Below are positions 1 to 5,443 of a DNA stretch of 6,062 nt, piece by piece (the first letter of the stretch is position 1; every line of letters begins with the position of its first letter). This DNA is from an uncultured Granulosicoccaceae bacterium (GTDB lineage Bacteria; Pseudomonadota; Gammaproteobacteria; Granulosicoccales; Granulosicoccaceae), in contig CALFBL010000400.1 of NCBI GenBank assembly GCA_937951695.1, positions 1 through 6,062 of the forward strand, written 5' to 3'. A program made the translations under genes and the position numbers. Under the pieces are notes generated by a model. The model was not told where the DNA came from and did no database searches. It saw nothing but the letters and a program-made list of their open reading frames with translations.

Positions 1-470
1 TTGTTTTGCTAGCTCTGCCCTTTGAAGTAACCATTGGCGACACCCTCATCAGAATTCCCGACTGGATGAAAGCGGTATTCGGTTTATGCCTTCCCATTAT
101 GGCCAATATTTCAGAAGTGGTTCGAGGGGCTGTCATTTCCGTACCCAGCGGGCAGTGGGAGGCGGCAGAGTCTATGGCCTACACACGACAGCAAACGCTG
201 TGGCAAATAATTCTCCCACAATGCTTTAAGCGCATGATCCCGCCCTGGATGAACTGGTACGCCATCTTGACGATGGCGACCCCGTTGTGTTCGTTACTGG
301 GAGTGGAAGAACTAATTACGTTGAGCCGGCAGGCCATTGAAGCTGAAAACAATCGCCCTGAACTGCTGATTCCATTTTACGGGTTTGCACTGTTGATATT
401 TTTCGCCTATTGCTATCCCATAGCGCGCGCTACCATCGCACTTGAGCGCCGATTCGCAGTCAAACTCTAA
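1..470 (+). CDS. Polar amino acid ABC transporter permease, C-terminal part (5' end outside window)
   Basis: Inner-membrane permease subunit of a polar amino acid uptake ABC transporter (HisM/GlnP-like family). The frame is open back to base 3, so the TTG at 6 is an internal codon and the true start is upstream of the window. About 155 residues are visible. The EAA loop that docks onto the ATPase is clear: a membrane segment ending in SEVVRGAVISVPSGQWEAAESMAY, followed by QTLWQIILPQ, matches the family pattern VRGxxxSVPxGQxEAAxxLG...ILPQ. After it come PPWMNWYAILTMATPLCSLLGVEEL and a last hydrophobic helix (GFALLIFFAYCYPIARA) with a basic cytoplasmic tail. The ATPase gene starts 10 nt after this stop codon, so the two are cotranscribed. 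Such systems usually have two permeases and a periplasmic binding protein, so these probably lie to the left. The substrate cannot be told from this fragment. Confidence 0.9.
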   Translation, partial: VLLALPFEVTIGDTLIRIPDWMKAVFGLCLPIMANISEVVRGAVISVPSGQWEAAESMAYTRQQTLWQIILPQCFKRMIPPWMNWYAILTMATPLCSLLGVEELITLSRQAIEAENNRPELLIPFYGFALLIFFAYCYPIARATIALERRFAVKL

Positions 471-480
471 GGCTCTGTTA

Positions 481-1236
481 ATGACTACTACTCCCTGGAC
501 AGATGATCAACCCATTGTTTCAATCAAAAACGTTCACAAATCATTTGGCGAGCTTGAAGTCTTGAAGGGCGTATCGTTCGATGTAAAAAGAGGCGAAGTA
601 ATTTGCATCATTGGACCATCAGGCTCAGGAAAATCGACACTCATTCGCTGTATCAATGCGCTAAACGATATTCAAAAAGGCTCAATCATGGTTGAAGGTA
701 TAGAAGTCAACGATAAGTCTCTGGACAAACTAGCGCTCAGGCGAAAAGTCGGCATGGTGTTTCAGCAATACAACCTGTTCCCTCATAAAACCGCCATAGA
801 AAACGTCATGATGGCACCGATCAAGGTACTAAAAGAGCCTCGGGAGGACGTGGAAAAGCGCGCCCAAAAACTGATCGAAAAGGTCCGTTTGCAAGGCAAA
901 GAAGACAGCTACCCCGGGGAGCTCTCAGGCGGCCAACAACAACGTGTTGCCATTGCTCGTTCACTTGCAATGAACCCGGATGTTATGTTATTCGATGAGG
1001 TAACTGCAGCGCTTGATCCTGAAACCGTTAAAGAGGTATTGGTTACCATCAAAGACCTGGCCGAAGAGGGTATGACCTGCATACTGGTAACCCACGAGAT
1101 GGGGTTCGCACGGGAAATCGCTGACCACATCTACTTCACGGACCGCGGGGTTATTGTAGAACACGGCCCGCCTGACACATTTTTCTCTGAAGCCAGCGAT
1201 CCTCGAACGCAAGAGTTTCTCAGTCAGATTTTGTAG
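481..1236 (+). CDS. Polar amino acid ABC transporter ATP-binding protein (GlnQ/HisP type)
   Basis: Cytoplasmic ATPase that powers the amino acid importer whose permease ends just upstream. The protein has 251 residues, typical of the family. All ABC motifs are present: Walker A GPSGSGKST (45-53), Q-loop VFQQYNLFPH (93-102), signature LSGGQQQR (148-155), Walker B VMLFDE (168-173) with catalytic E173, D-loop AALD (176-179) and switch histidine H205 in THEMGFARE. After Walker B the sequence reads DEVTAALDP, where most ABC ATPases have DEPTSALDP; the valine variant occurs in this amino acid subfamily and is not a defect. I chose the ATG at 481: it has TAAGG about 8 nt upstream and gives a normal N-terminus. 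A TTG at 442 in the same frame would overlap the permease and add 13 unconserved residues. It is the last gene of its operon; the next gene is convergent. Confidence 0.96.
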   Translation: MTTTPWTDDQPIVSIKNVHKSFGELEVLKGVSFDVKRGEVICIIGPSGSGKSTLIRCINALNDIQKGSIMVEGIEVNDKSLDKLALRRKVGMVFQQYNLFPHKTAIENVMMAPIKVLKEPREDVEKRAQKLIEKVRLQGKEDSYPGELSGGQQQRVAIARSLAMNPDVMLFDEVTAALDPETVKEVLVTIKDLAEEGMTCILVTHEMGFAREIADHIYFTDRGVIVEHGPPDTFFSEASDPRTQEFLSQIL

Positions 1237-1526
1237 TTCAACCTGAATATCTCTACCACAACCCTGTGCGCGGGGGGGGGCTTTCTGTAAATAAGCGAGT
1301 CCAGCTTCTATCGACTATCACGCTCTTTTCCCATCGCCAAGCTCTCTTAGCGCAACTTGAATCCAAGACAAAATGAATCGGTGAGCTTATAAACTTCTTT
1401 ACAGTCTGGCGCTACTTCGGAATCTCACAATGTATCCCAAAAGTATCCATGGCATCACACTGATGCGTTCTTGAAAATATCAGATATCGGCTTTGGGCGG
1501 AGCAACACAACCTGAATCTAAAGGAA
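1237..1526. other. Convergent intergenic gap without a gene
   Basis: The 290 bases separate the end of the + strand amino acid transporter operon from the end of the - strand gene run. I find no open frame with coding character, no tRNA and no strong intrinsic terminator (GC-rich stem plus T-run) on either strand, although a convergent gap is where terminators are expected. It contains a run of nine Gs (1272-1280), a short hairpin (1452-1466) and a 10-bp direct repeat CAACCTGAAT near both ends (1239-1248 and 1508-1517). Confidence 0.7.
1452..1466. repeat. Small perfect hairpin, weak terminator candidate
   Basis: GCATCA and TGATGC form a perfect 6-bp stem around the 3-nt loop CAC. On the + strand it is followed by GTTCTTG, which is a poor U-tract. 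On the - strand a TTTT run follows only after about 8 nt. It lies 60 bases beyond the end of the CYTH gene and 215 bases beyond the ATPase, so it could help stop transcription from either side. The stem is short and only half GC, so this is a weak suggestion. Confidence 0.25.
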
Positions 1527-2043
1527 CTAAGACTCGGCAATCATCCTATCAACATAAGCCCCACTGATAAGATCGCATCTCTTAAAACCAAGTAATTCCA
1601 TAAGCCGTTCAGCTTCCAGTATCCCCGTTGATTCGGTTTCATCTGGTTCAAGTACAACTTCCAATTCAAGAAAATAACCCAAGCTCTCTACTTCATCGAT
1701 GGGCACACGCGTTCGATCTACCATGAATAAATGCCGCTTTTTTACAACCGTGCCGCAGCAACCTAGGGCCATCGACAAAGCCTCTTTTAACGACTCTGGC
1801 TCAGTGGTTGGGTAAACTCGATAGTCACTTTGAGTCGGTTCTAAAGTATCAGGGCGGTGATAGACAATAAGCTGCCCTGATCCGTCGGCGAACTCGCGCA
1901 GTTTCAAGCGACCCAGTCGGCAATTAAAAAAGGTATCACATTGCGCGATCACAATAGCTTTGTGAACCGGCCAATTTACAAACCGTTTCCAGTATCTTAT
2001 TCAAATCACTAATTGATGCTTTTATTTCAACGTTTCTAGCCAT
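1527..2043 (-). pseudogene. CYTH-domain protein (class IV adenylate cyclase/thiamine-triphosphatase-like), frameshifted
   Basis: The long frame (1527-1952, apparent GTG start) encodes a CYTH domain without its N-terminus: DTFFN, GRLKLRE, LIVYHRPD, KKR, DRTRVPIDEVESLG, FLELEVVL and a C-terminal GAYVD. The missing part lies upstream in another frame: an ATG at 2043 opens MARNVEIKASISDLNKILET and runs through VCKLAGS to 1963, which is the usual start of this family, including the metal/phosphate-binding ExK residues (EIK). The frames meet at coding-strand CAAA (1959-1962), where one base too many moves the reader from frame 0, which stops at TGA 1936-1938, into the CYTH frame. Joined, the protein would be about 171 residues, a normal family length. 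The ATG lies 15 nt after the GFA stop, so the gene was probably translated as part of that operon, with no strong Shine-Dalgarno of its own. CYTH proteins bind triphosphates in a tunnel; whether this one was a cyclase or a phosphatase cannot be told. A sequencing error is an alternative to real inactivation. Confidence 0.85.
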
Positions 2044-2058
2044 CGTGTCGATACCGTG

Positions 2059-2463
2059 CTACACACCAGAATCAGCTGGATGATTGATCCCATCGGTTGT
2101 GGGTATAGCTTCAATTTTCAAGGCGTTTATACCCTCAAGACAAGCCACGTTGAACCCATACTCTTTCGGGTTAGAGCGCTGCTGATGGTGAGTGTAGATA
2201 CCACAAGTTCGGCAAAAATAATGCTTGGCTGTATTCGTGTTGAATTGATACATATTCAGTTCTCCTGCCCCTGTTATCAAGTGAAAACTTAATAACGGTA
2301 CGGAGGCTGCAATTGCACCGCGGCGCTGGCACATCGAGCAGTCACAACGCCGTACATCAACGAGCCCATGAGGCAGGTCAATTTCAAACCTCACAGCACC
2401 ACAATGACACGATGCCTTATGACGACTATTAATCGCGATACCGTCTACTTCCACAAGGTTCAT
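2059..2463 (-). CDS. GFA-family zinc protein (glutathione-dependent formaldehyde-activating-like)
   Basis: Small soluble protein of 134 residues with a complete GFA/CENP-V fold signature. The zinc ligands are all present: C19-x-C21 in CHCGAVRF, C40-x-C42-xx-C45 in CDCSMCQRRG, and C84-xx-C87 in FCRTCGIYTHH. The trailing NPKEYGFNVACLEG also matches the family. In the founding member (Gfa of Paracoccus) these sites bind two zincs, and the protein was proposed to help form S-hydroxymethylglutathione; most paralogues have no proven substrate, so I do not assign a reaction. The ATG at 2463 is preceded by AGGTAGAG at a suitable distance. It lies 28 nt after the small acidic ORF and 15 nt before the CYTH gene, all on the - strand, so these three are probably cotranscribed. 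No formaldehyde-oxidation genes are in the window. Confidence 0.9.
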   Translation of the reverse strand: MNLVEVDGIAINSRHKASCHCGAVRFEIDLPHGLVDVRRCDCSMCQRRGAIAASVPLLSFHLITGAGELNMYQFNTNTAKHYFCRTCGIYTHHQQRSNPKEYGFNVACLEGINALKIEAIPTTDGINHPADSGV

Positions 2464-2491
2464 ATATTTCTCTACCTAAGCAGTTAGAATA

Positions 2492-2680
2492 TCATTCAGC
2501 CAGCGGAGTAGCAGGTGCTGAACCGCCTTCGTCATCAGAGCCATCAACCGGTGTCGGTGGAGATTGAACGTTGGACGGTCCATCCGCTGAATCAACCCCA
2601 GTGAATCGTTTTTGAACCGCTGATAGTTGCGCTGGTGTAAGCGACTCCAGAACTTCTATCGTGGAATTAAAATCACTCAT
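2492..2680 (-). CDS. Small acidic hypothetical protein, 62 residues
   Basis: I do not recognise this protein. The first half (1-29, MSDFNSTIEVLESLTPAQLSAVQKRF...) looks like two short amphipathic helices with an SLTPAQL turn. The second half (30-62) is low in complexity and rich in Pro, Ser, Asp, Gly and Ala (PPTPVDGSDDEGGSAPATP), so it is probably disordered. There is no signal peptide, membrane segment or cysteine. Evidence that it is real: an ATG start with a good Shine-Dalgarno (GGGGAT, about 6 nt before ATG), a position inside a - strand run with 28 nt to the GFA gene, and no better overlapping frame. It could be a small regulatory or adaptor protein, but that is a guess. Confidence 0.62.
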   Translation of the reverse strand: MSDFNSTIEVLESLTPAQLSAVQKRFTGVDSADGPSNVQSPPTPVDGSDDEGGSAPATPLAE

Positions 2681-2716
2681 TATGTATCCCCATAAAGTTT
2701 ATCACCCGGCAAACAG

Positions 2717-2743
2717 GCTAACGCGTCAGCGGCACAGCGTAGC
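2717..2743. repeat. Imperfect hairpin between the aldolase and the small ORF
   Basis: GCTAaCGC and GCGTAGC pair over 7 bp with one bulged A and a 12-nt loop. It lies 24 to 50 bases beyond the aldolase stop codon on the - strand. There is no T-run after it, so it is not a standard terminator. It may be an mRNA-stabilising or processing structure, or chance. The rest of the 86-nt gap holds only the Shine-Dalgarno of the small ORF; I see no convincing promoter. Confidence 0.25.
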
Positions 2744-2766
2744 ATAGGAACCTGATAACCGCACCC

Positions 2767-3804
2767 TTAACCAGACGCACTGTTAAGAGTTTTTATAAAT
2801 CGATCGATCTGTGTCTCATCGGTGGCCCAAGATGTTGCTATACGAATGACCGATGACTGATCATCGATTTTTCTCCACGTGTAGAATTCAAAATCCCGCT
2901 GTAAAATCTCGATAACAGTATTGGGTATTACAGGGAAAATCAAATTACTTTCTGTGGGCGCGTCCAGTGTGTGTCCTGCAGCAATAAAAGCTTCCGACAG
3001 TCTCTGCGCGGTTGTATTGGCGTACTGGGTTAGAGTAAAAAACAGCTCACCGTCAAACAGCGCTTTGAACTGAATGCCAAGTAACCGTCCCTTGGCGAGT
3101 AAACCGCCGCGTTGTTTTATATGGAACGAGAACTCAGTGGCTAGGATTTTATTGGGTATAACAATCGCCTCGCCTAACAAAGTGCCCGCCTTAGTACCGC
3201 CGATCCAGAAAATATCGGTGTGTTCGACCACATCTCTCAACTTCAAATCGCTGAGTGGTGACGACAAAGCCACACCTAAGCGCGCACCATCGAGCAATAG
3301 CAATAGATTATTGGCTTTGCAGGTTGCGGACAGGGCTACGACTTCAGCTTTGGTGTAAACGGTTCCAGCCTCAGTGGCGTTGGATATGTACACCATTCGC
3401 GGCTTGGCCATGTGCGGATAATGGGCGTTGTTGGCTACAGCAGTTTCTATGTCTGCGGGTGTGAGCTTGCCGTCGGCTGATGGCAGGGTGATAATCTTGT
3501 GTCCGCTCGCCTCCACGGCCCCGGTTTCTCGCAACACGATGTGACCGATGCTGGCTGCGATCACAGCTTCATGGGGACGAAGTGCACTGGCAATGATAAT
3601 GATATTAGCTAGGGTCCCACCGGATACAAAATGAATGGCAACATCGGGGGAACCCAGATGTTTGCGGATGGCAGATCTGCCCTGCTCGGAGTATTCATCA
3701 TCGCCGTAAGCGGTTTGTTGCTGCAAATTCGTGCTGGCTAAGGCCTCCAGAATGGTCGGGTGACACCCTTCGCTGTAGTCGTCCAAAAAGCTGTACTTTT
3801 GCAT
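2767..3804 (-). CDS. Threonine aldolase family PLP enzyme (low-specificity L-threonine aldolase-like)
   Basis: Cytoplasmic fold-type I PLP enzyme of the Beta_elim_lyase family, 345 residues and full length. Family members cleave L-threonine or L-allo-threonine to glycine and acetaldehyde. Visible landmarks: N-terminal FLDDYSEGCHPTILEAL (6-22), YGDDEYSEQG (33-42), phosphate-binding SGGTLAN (61-67), a histidine that should stack on the PLP ring (H88, in GHIVLRETGA), LDGARLG (171-177) with the pyridine-nitrogen aspartate D172, the Schiff-base lysine K205 in WIGGTKAGTLLGEA, and HIKQRGGLLAKGRLLGIQF (228-246). The C-terminal RIATSW (321-326) carries the arginine expected to hold the substrate carboxylate. 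The DDYSEGCHP opening fits the broader 'threonine aldolase family' better than the E. coli LtaE branch, so the true substrate could be another beta-hydroxy amino acid. The ATG at 3804 is preceded by CAAGAG about 8 nt upstream, inside a tandem duplication. Its neighbours do not point to a pathway. Confidence 0.92.
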   Translation of the reverse strand: MQKYSFLDDYSEGCHPTILEALASTNLQQQTAYGDDEYSEQGRSAIRKHLGSPDVAIHFVSGGTLANIIIIASALRPHEAVIAASIGHIVLRETGAVEASGHKIITLPSADGKLTPADIETAVANNAHYPHMAKPRMVYISNATEAGTVYTKAEVVALSATCKANNLLLLLDGARLGVALSSPLSDLKLRDVVEHTDIFWIGGTKAGTLLGEAIVIPNKILATEFSFHIKQRGGLLAKGRLLGIQFKALFDGELFFTLTQYANTTAQRLSEAFIAAGHTLDAPTESNLIFPVIPNTVIEILQRDFEFYTWRKIDDQSSVIRIATSWATDETQIDRFIKTLNSASG

Positions 3805-3806
3805 TC

Positions 3807-3838
3807 GTTGTGCTCTTGAGAAGTTGTGCTCTTGAGAA
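3807..3838. repeat. Perfect 16-bp tandem duplication in the leader of the aldolase gene
   Basis: GTTGTGCTCTTGAGAA occurs twice back to back (3807-3822 and 3823-3838) with no mismatch. On the coding (-) strand each copy contains CAAGAG; the copy next to the gene supplies the likely Shine-Dalgarno of the aldolase, and the outer copy repeats it 16 nt further upstream. It begins 2 nt before the start codon. Confidence 0.9.
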
Positions 3839-3839
3839 T

Positions 3840-3875
3840 TCGAATCGGGGTGCTATCGATTGCCCACCGATTCGA
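3840..3875. repeat. 9-bp inverted repeat between phosphatase and aldolase genes
   Basis: TCGAATCGG (3840-3848) and CCGATTCGA (3867-3875) form a perfect 9-bp stem around an 18-nt loop. On the transcribed (-) strand it starts 2 nt after the phosphatase stop codon and is followed by ATTCTC, not a U-run, so it is not a standard intrinsic terminator for that gene. It could be a 3'-end or processing hairpin, an attenuator for the aldolase, or a protein-binding palindrome. Confidence 0.5.
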
Positions 3876-3877
3876 TT

Positions 3878-4384
3878 TTACACGCCCTTTACGATCTCTC
3901 GGTAATTGGATATCACCCAATCGCGCTGCTGCTGAGTATCGGGTACCGCGACACCGCGTTGCTCGCTAATTAAATCAAAGGCGGCTTCGGGTGCCAAACC
4001 GGTGTGAATCAAAATTCCAGCAGTTATGATCCCGGTTCGACCTATGCCAGCCCGGCAGTGGACGAGGGTGTTAACGCCTTGACTGATTTTCTGATGCAGT
4101 GACAGGGTAAATTCACGATACGAGCTTAAAGACTGGGGCAAGCTCATATCCTCTATGGGGTAGGAGACGAACCCCATCCCATGCTTGCGCGCCAAGTTCT
4201 GCTCGCAGCCCAAGCCCAACAACTGTTCCTCATTCTTTTCGAGCAAAGAGACAATTTGCTGCACGCTTTTATCGGCAAGGTCCGTTAGCTGTTGCTCAAG
4301 CGAATCACCCGGTGTCGGCATTGCCATACCCGCGAGGAAGCCTTTATCGATGGAGCGGATTTTATAAATAGCAGGCTCCTCCAT
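3878..4384 (-). CDS. Cysteine-based tyrosine/dual-specificity protein phosphatase
   Basis: Small soluble phosphatase of the PTP/DSP superfamily, 168 residues from the chosen start. The phosphate loop HCRAGIGRTG (109-118) gives nucleophile C110 and phosphate-binding R116. The candidate general acid is D79 in YPIEDMSLP (75-83). PDTQQQRDWV (148-157) provides the Q-loop region, as in other bacterial DSP-like proteins. The reaction is hydrolysis of a phosphate monoester through a cysteinyl-phosphate; the substrate is unknown and need not be a protein. I chose the ATG at 4384 because MEEPAIYKIR looks like the family N-terminus. A TTG at 4408 would add 8 residues (MRQYFPDL) and has a weak AGAG upstream; neither start has a strong ribosome site. 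The gene follows the permease by 75 nt and precedes the aldolase by 73 nt on the same strand. No partner kinase is visible. Confidence 0.9.
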   Translation of the reverse strand: MEEPAIYKIRSIDKGFLAGMAMPTPGDSLEQQLTDLADKSVQQIVSLLEKNEEQLLGLGCEQNLARKHGMGFVSYPIEDMSLPQSLSSYREFTLSLHQKISQGVNTLVHCRAGIGRTGIITAGILIHTGLAPEAAFDLISEQRGVAVPDTQQQRDWVISNYREIVKGV

Positions 4385-4399
4385 CAGATCAGGAAAATA

Positions 4400-4450
4400 C
4401 TGGCGCAACGCTCTGTCTTATTGTGGTTGTCACGGGTTGCGCAACGCCAG
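4400..4450. repeat. Cluster of short direct and inverted repeats upstream of the phosphatase
   Basis: GCGCAACGC occurs twice in the same direction (4403-4411 and 4439-4447). CTGGCG (4400-4405) and CGCCAG (4445-4450) are an inverted pair bounding the cluster. GTTGCGCAAC (4436-4445) is a perfect 10-bp palindrome. The cluster nearly fills the gap between the permease stop and the phosphatase start. It may be an operator or a structured leader. On the - strand TTGCGC, a 16-nt spacer and AATAAG give a poor -35/-10 match, so an internal promoter here is possible but unproven. Confidence 0.45.
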
Positions 4451-4459
4451 TTAAGTCAC

Positions 4460-5443
4460 TTAACGTTCTTTAACAAAAGGCACACCAATCGCTTTCGGAG
4501 CGATCGCTTTGCCAATAAAGCCCGCTAACAACACAACCGTCAGTATGTACGGCAAAGCCTGAACCAATTCACCGGGTATTTCGCCAATGATGGCGAATTT
4601 AAATCCTTGCAATCGAATTGCAAGCGCTTGCAGAAAGCCGAACATCAAACACGCCAGCATGGCAGGCACTGGCCGCCACTTGCCGAATATCATAGCCGCC
4701 AATGCGATGTAGCCCTGACCCGCTGACATCTCTCTGACAAAGGCTGCATTCTGCGCCACCGACAAATAGGTGCCACCGATGCCTGCGAGCAAGCCGCATA
4801 TGGCCAACGCTGAGTAGCGTAAGCCACTGACCGATAACCCGGCGGTATCAATGGCCAAGGGGTTTTCACCAACGGCTCGTACCCGCAAGCCAAACCGGGT
4901 GCGGAACAGGACCCACCAAGTGACCCATACCGATACCAACGCCACGTACACCAACAAATTGTGGCCACTGATGACATCTCTATAAAATAGGCCCAAGCCG
5001 GGTACCGTGTCTACCAGGGTGTCGGTCCCGGGTAAGTTGATTGGCATAAACCGTTGTTCAGCGCTGAGTGATGGCGTCTGCCCACCTTGCGAGAACCAAG
5101 CGATACCGAGCACCACGGTCAACCCTGAAGCCAGGATGTTGATGGCCAACCCACTCACCACCTGATTCCCCCGATGGGTAATACACGCAAAACCGTGCAC
5201 CATGGACAGCAGGATCCCAACTCCCATACCGGCCAACAACGCCAGCCAGGGGCCGCCTGTCCAGGCGGATACGGCGGCAGCGGCAAAGGCAGTCGCCAGT
5301 AGTTTGCCTTCAAGGCTGATATCGATGATGCCTGATCGCTCTGAGAACAGCCCCGCCATCGCGCACAGAATCAGTGGCGTGGACACACGCAGTGTGGCGT
5401 CGAGCACGGCAAACACATCCTGCAGTGTCATGCCGGCAAACAT
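4460..5443 (-). CDS. BMP-family ABC transporter permease (NupQ/YufQ-like, nucleoside type)
   Basis: Integral inner-membrane permease of the BPD_transp_2 family, 327 residues with about eight to ten hydrophobic segments. Landmarks: N-terminal region ending in LFSERSGIIDISLEGKLL (32-49), RGNQVVSGLAINILASG, the cytoplasmic coupling segment FRTRFGLRVRAVGENPLAIDTAGLSV, and AQNAAFVREMSAGQGYIALAAMIFGKWRP near the C-terminus. This pattern matches the smaller permease of BMP-type importers (B. subtilis YufQ/NupQ, Lactococcus BmpC-NupABC), which take up nucleosides or related ribosides. The family normally reads IVNIGLEG where this protein has IIDISLEG, a mild departure. The ATG at 5443 overlaps the upstream permease stop in TGATG, so translation is probably coupled. 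The binding lipoprotein and the ATPase should lie to the right of the window. The exact ligand is inference. Confidence 0.92.
   Translation of the reverse strand: MFAGMTLQDVFAVLDATLRVSTPLILCAMAGLFSERSGIIDISLEGKLLATAFAAAAVSAWTGGPWLALLAGMGVGILLSMVHGFACITHRGNQVVSGLAINILASGLTVVLGIAWFSQGGQTPSLSAEQRFMPINLPGTDTLVDTVPGLGLFYRDVISGHNLLVYVALVSVWVTWWVLFRTRFGLRVRAVGENPLAIDTAGLSVSGLRYSALAICGLLAGIGGTYLSVAQNAAFVREMSAGQGYIALAAMIFGKWRPVPAMLACLMFGFLQALAIRLQGFKFAIIGEIPGELVQALPYILTVVLLAGFIGKAIAPKAIGVPFVKER

Noticed and set aside
168..179. Possible defect in the ABC ATPase (residues 168-179, DEVTAALDP instead of DEPTSALDP)
   Set aside because: The valine form is known in amino acid ABC ATPases and the catalytic Asp, Glu and His are present. 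The range given is in protein residues, not bases.
442..480. TTG at 442 as the start of the ABC ATPase
   Set aside because: It adds 13 unconserved residues, overlaps the permease end and has no ribosome site; the ATG at 481 has TAAGG at good spacing.
1272..1280. G9 run as a phase-variation switch
   Set aside because: No open frame crosses it and no promoter spacing depends on it as far as I can see.
1237..1526. Strong bidirectional terminator expected between the convergent operons
   Set aside because: No GC-rich stem followed by a T-run was found on either strand; only the weak hairpin at 1452-1466.
2056..2292. + strand open frame of 78 residues
   Set aside because: It is the mirror of the GFA gene, whose cysteine motifs are convincing; the + frame has no family likeness or ribosome site.
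2681..2766. Promoter for the small ORF-GFA-CYTH genes
   Set aside because: TTTGCC and TAAACT on the - strand are too close together to be a -35/-10 pair, and no better pair is visible.
3738..3920. - strand open frame of 60 residues spanning the phosphatase-aldolase gap
   Set aside because: It is out of frame with both real genes and runs through the hairpin and tandem repeat; no coding character.
4690..4977. - strand 95-residue frame within the second permease
   Set aside because: Alternative frame of a well-supported membrane protein; composition is rich in Cys, Trp and Arg, as expected for a shadow frame.
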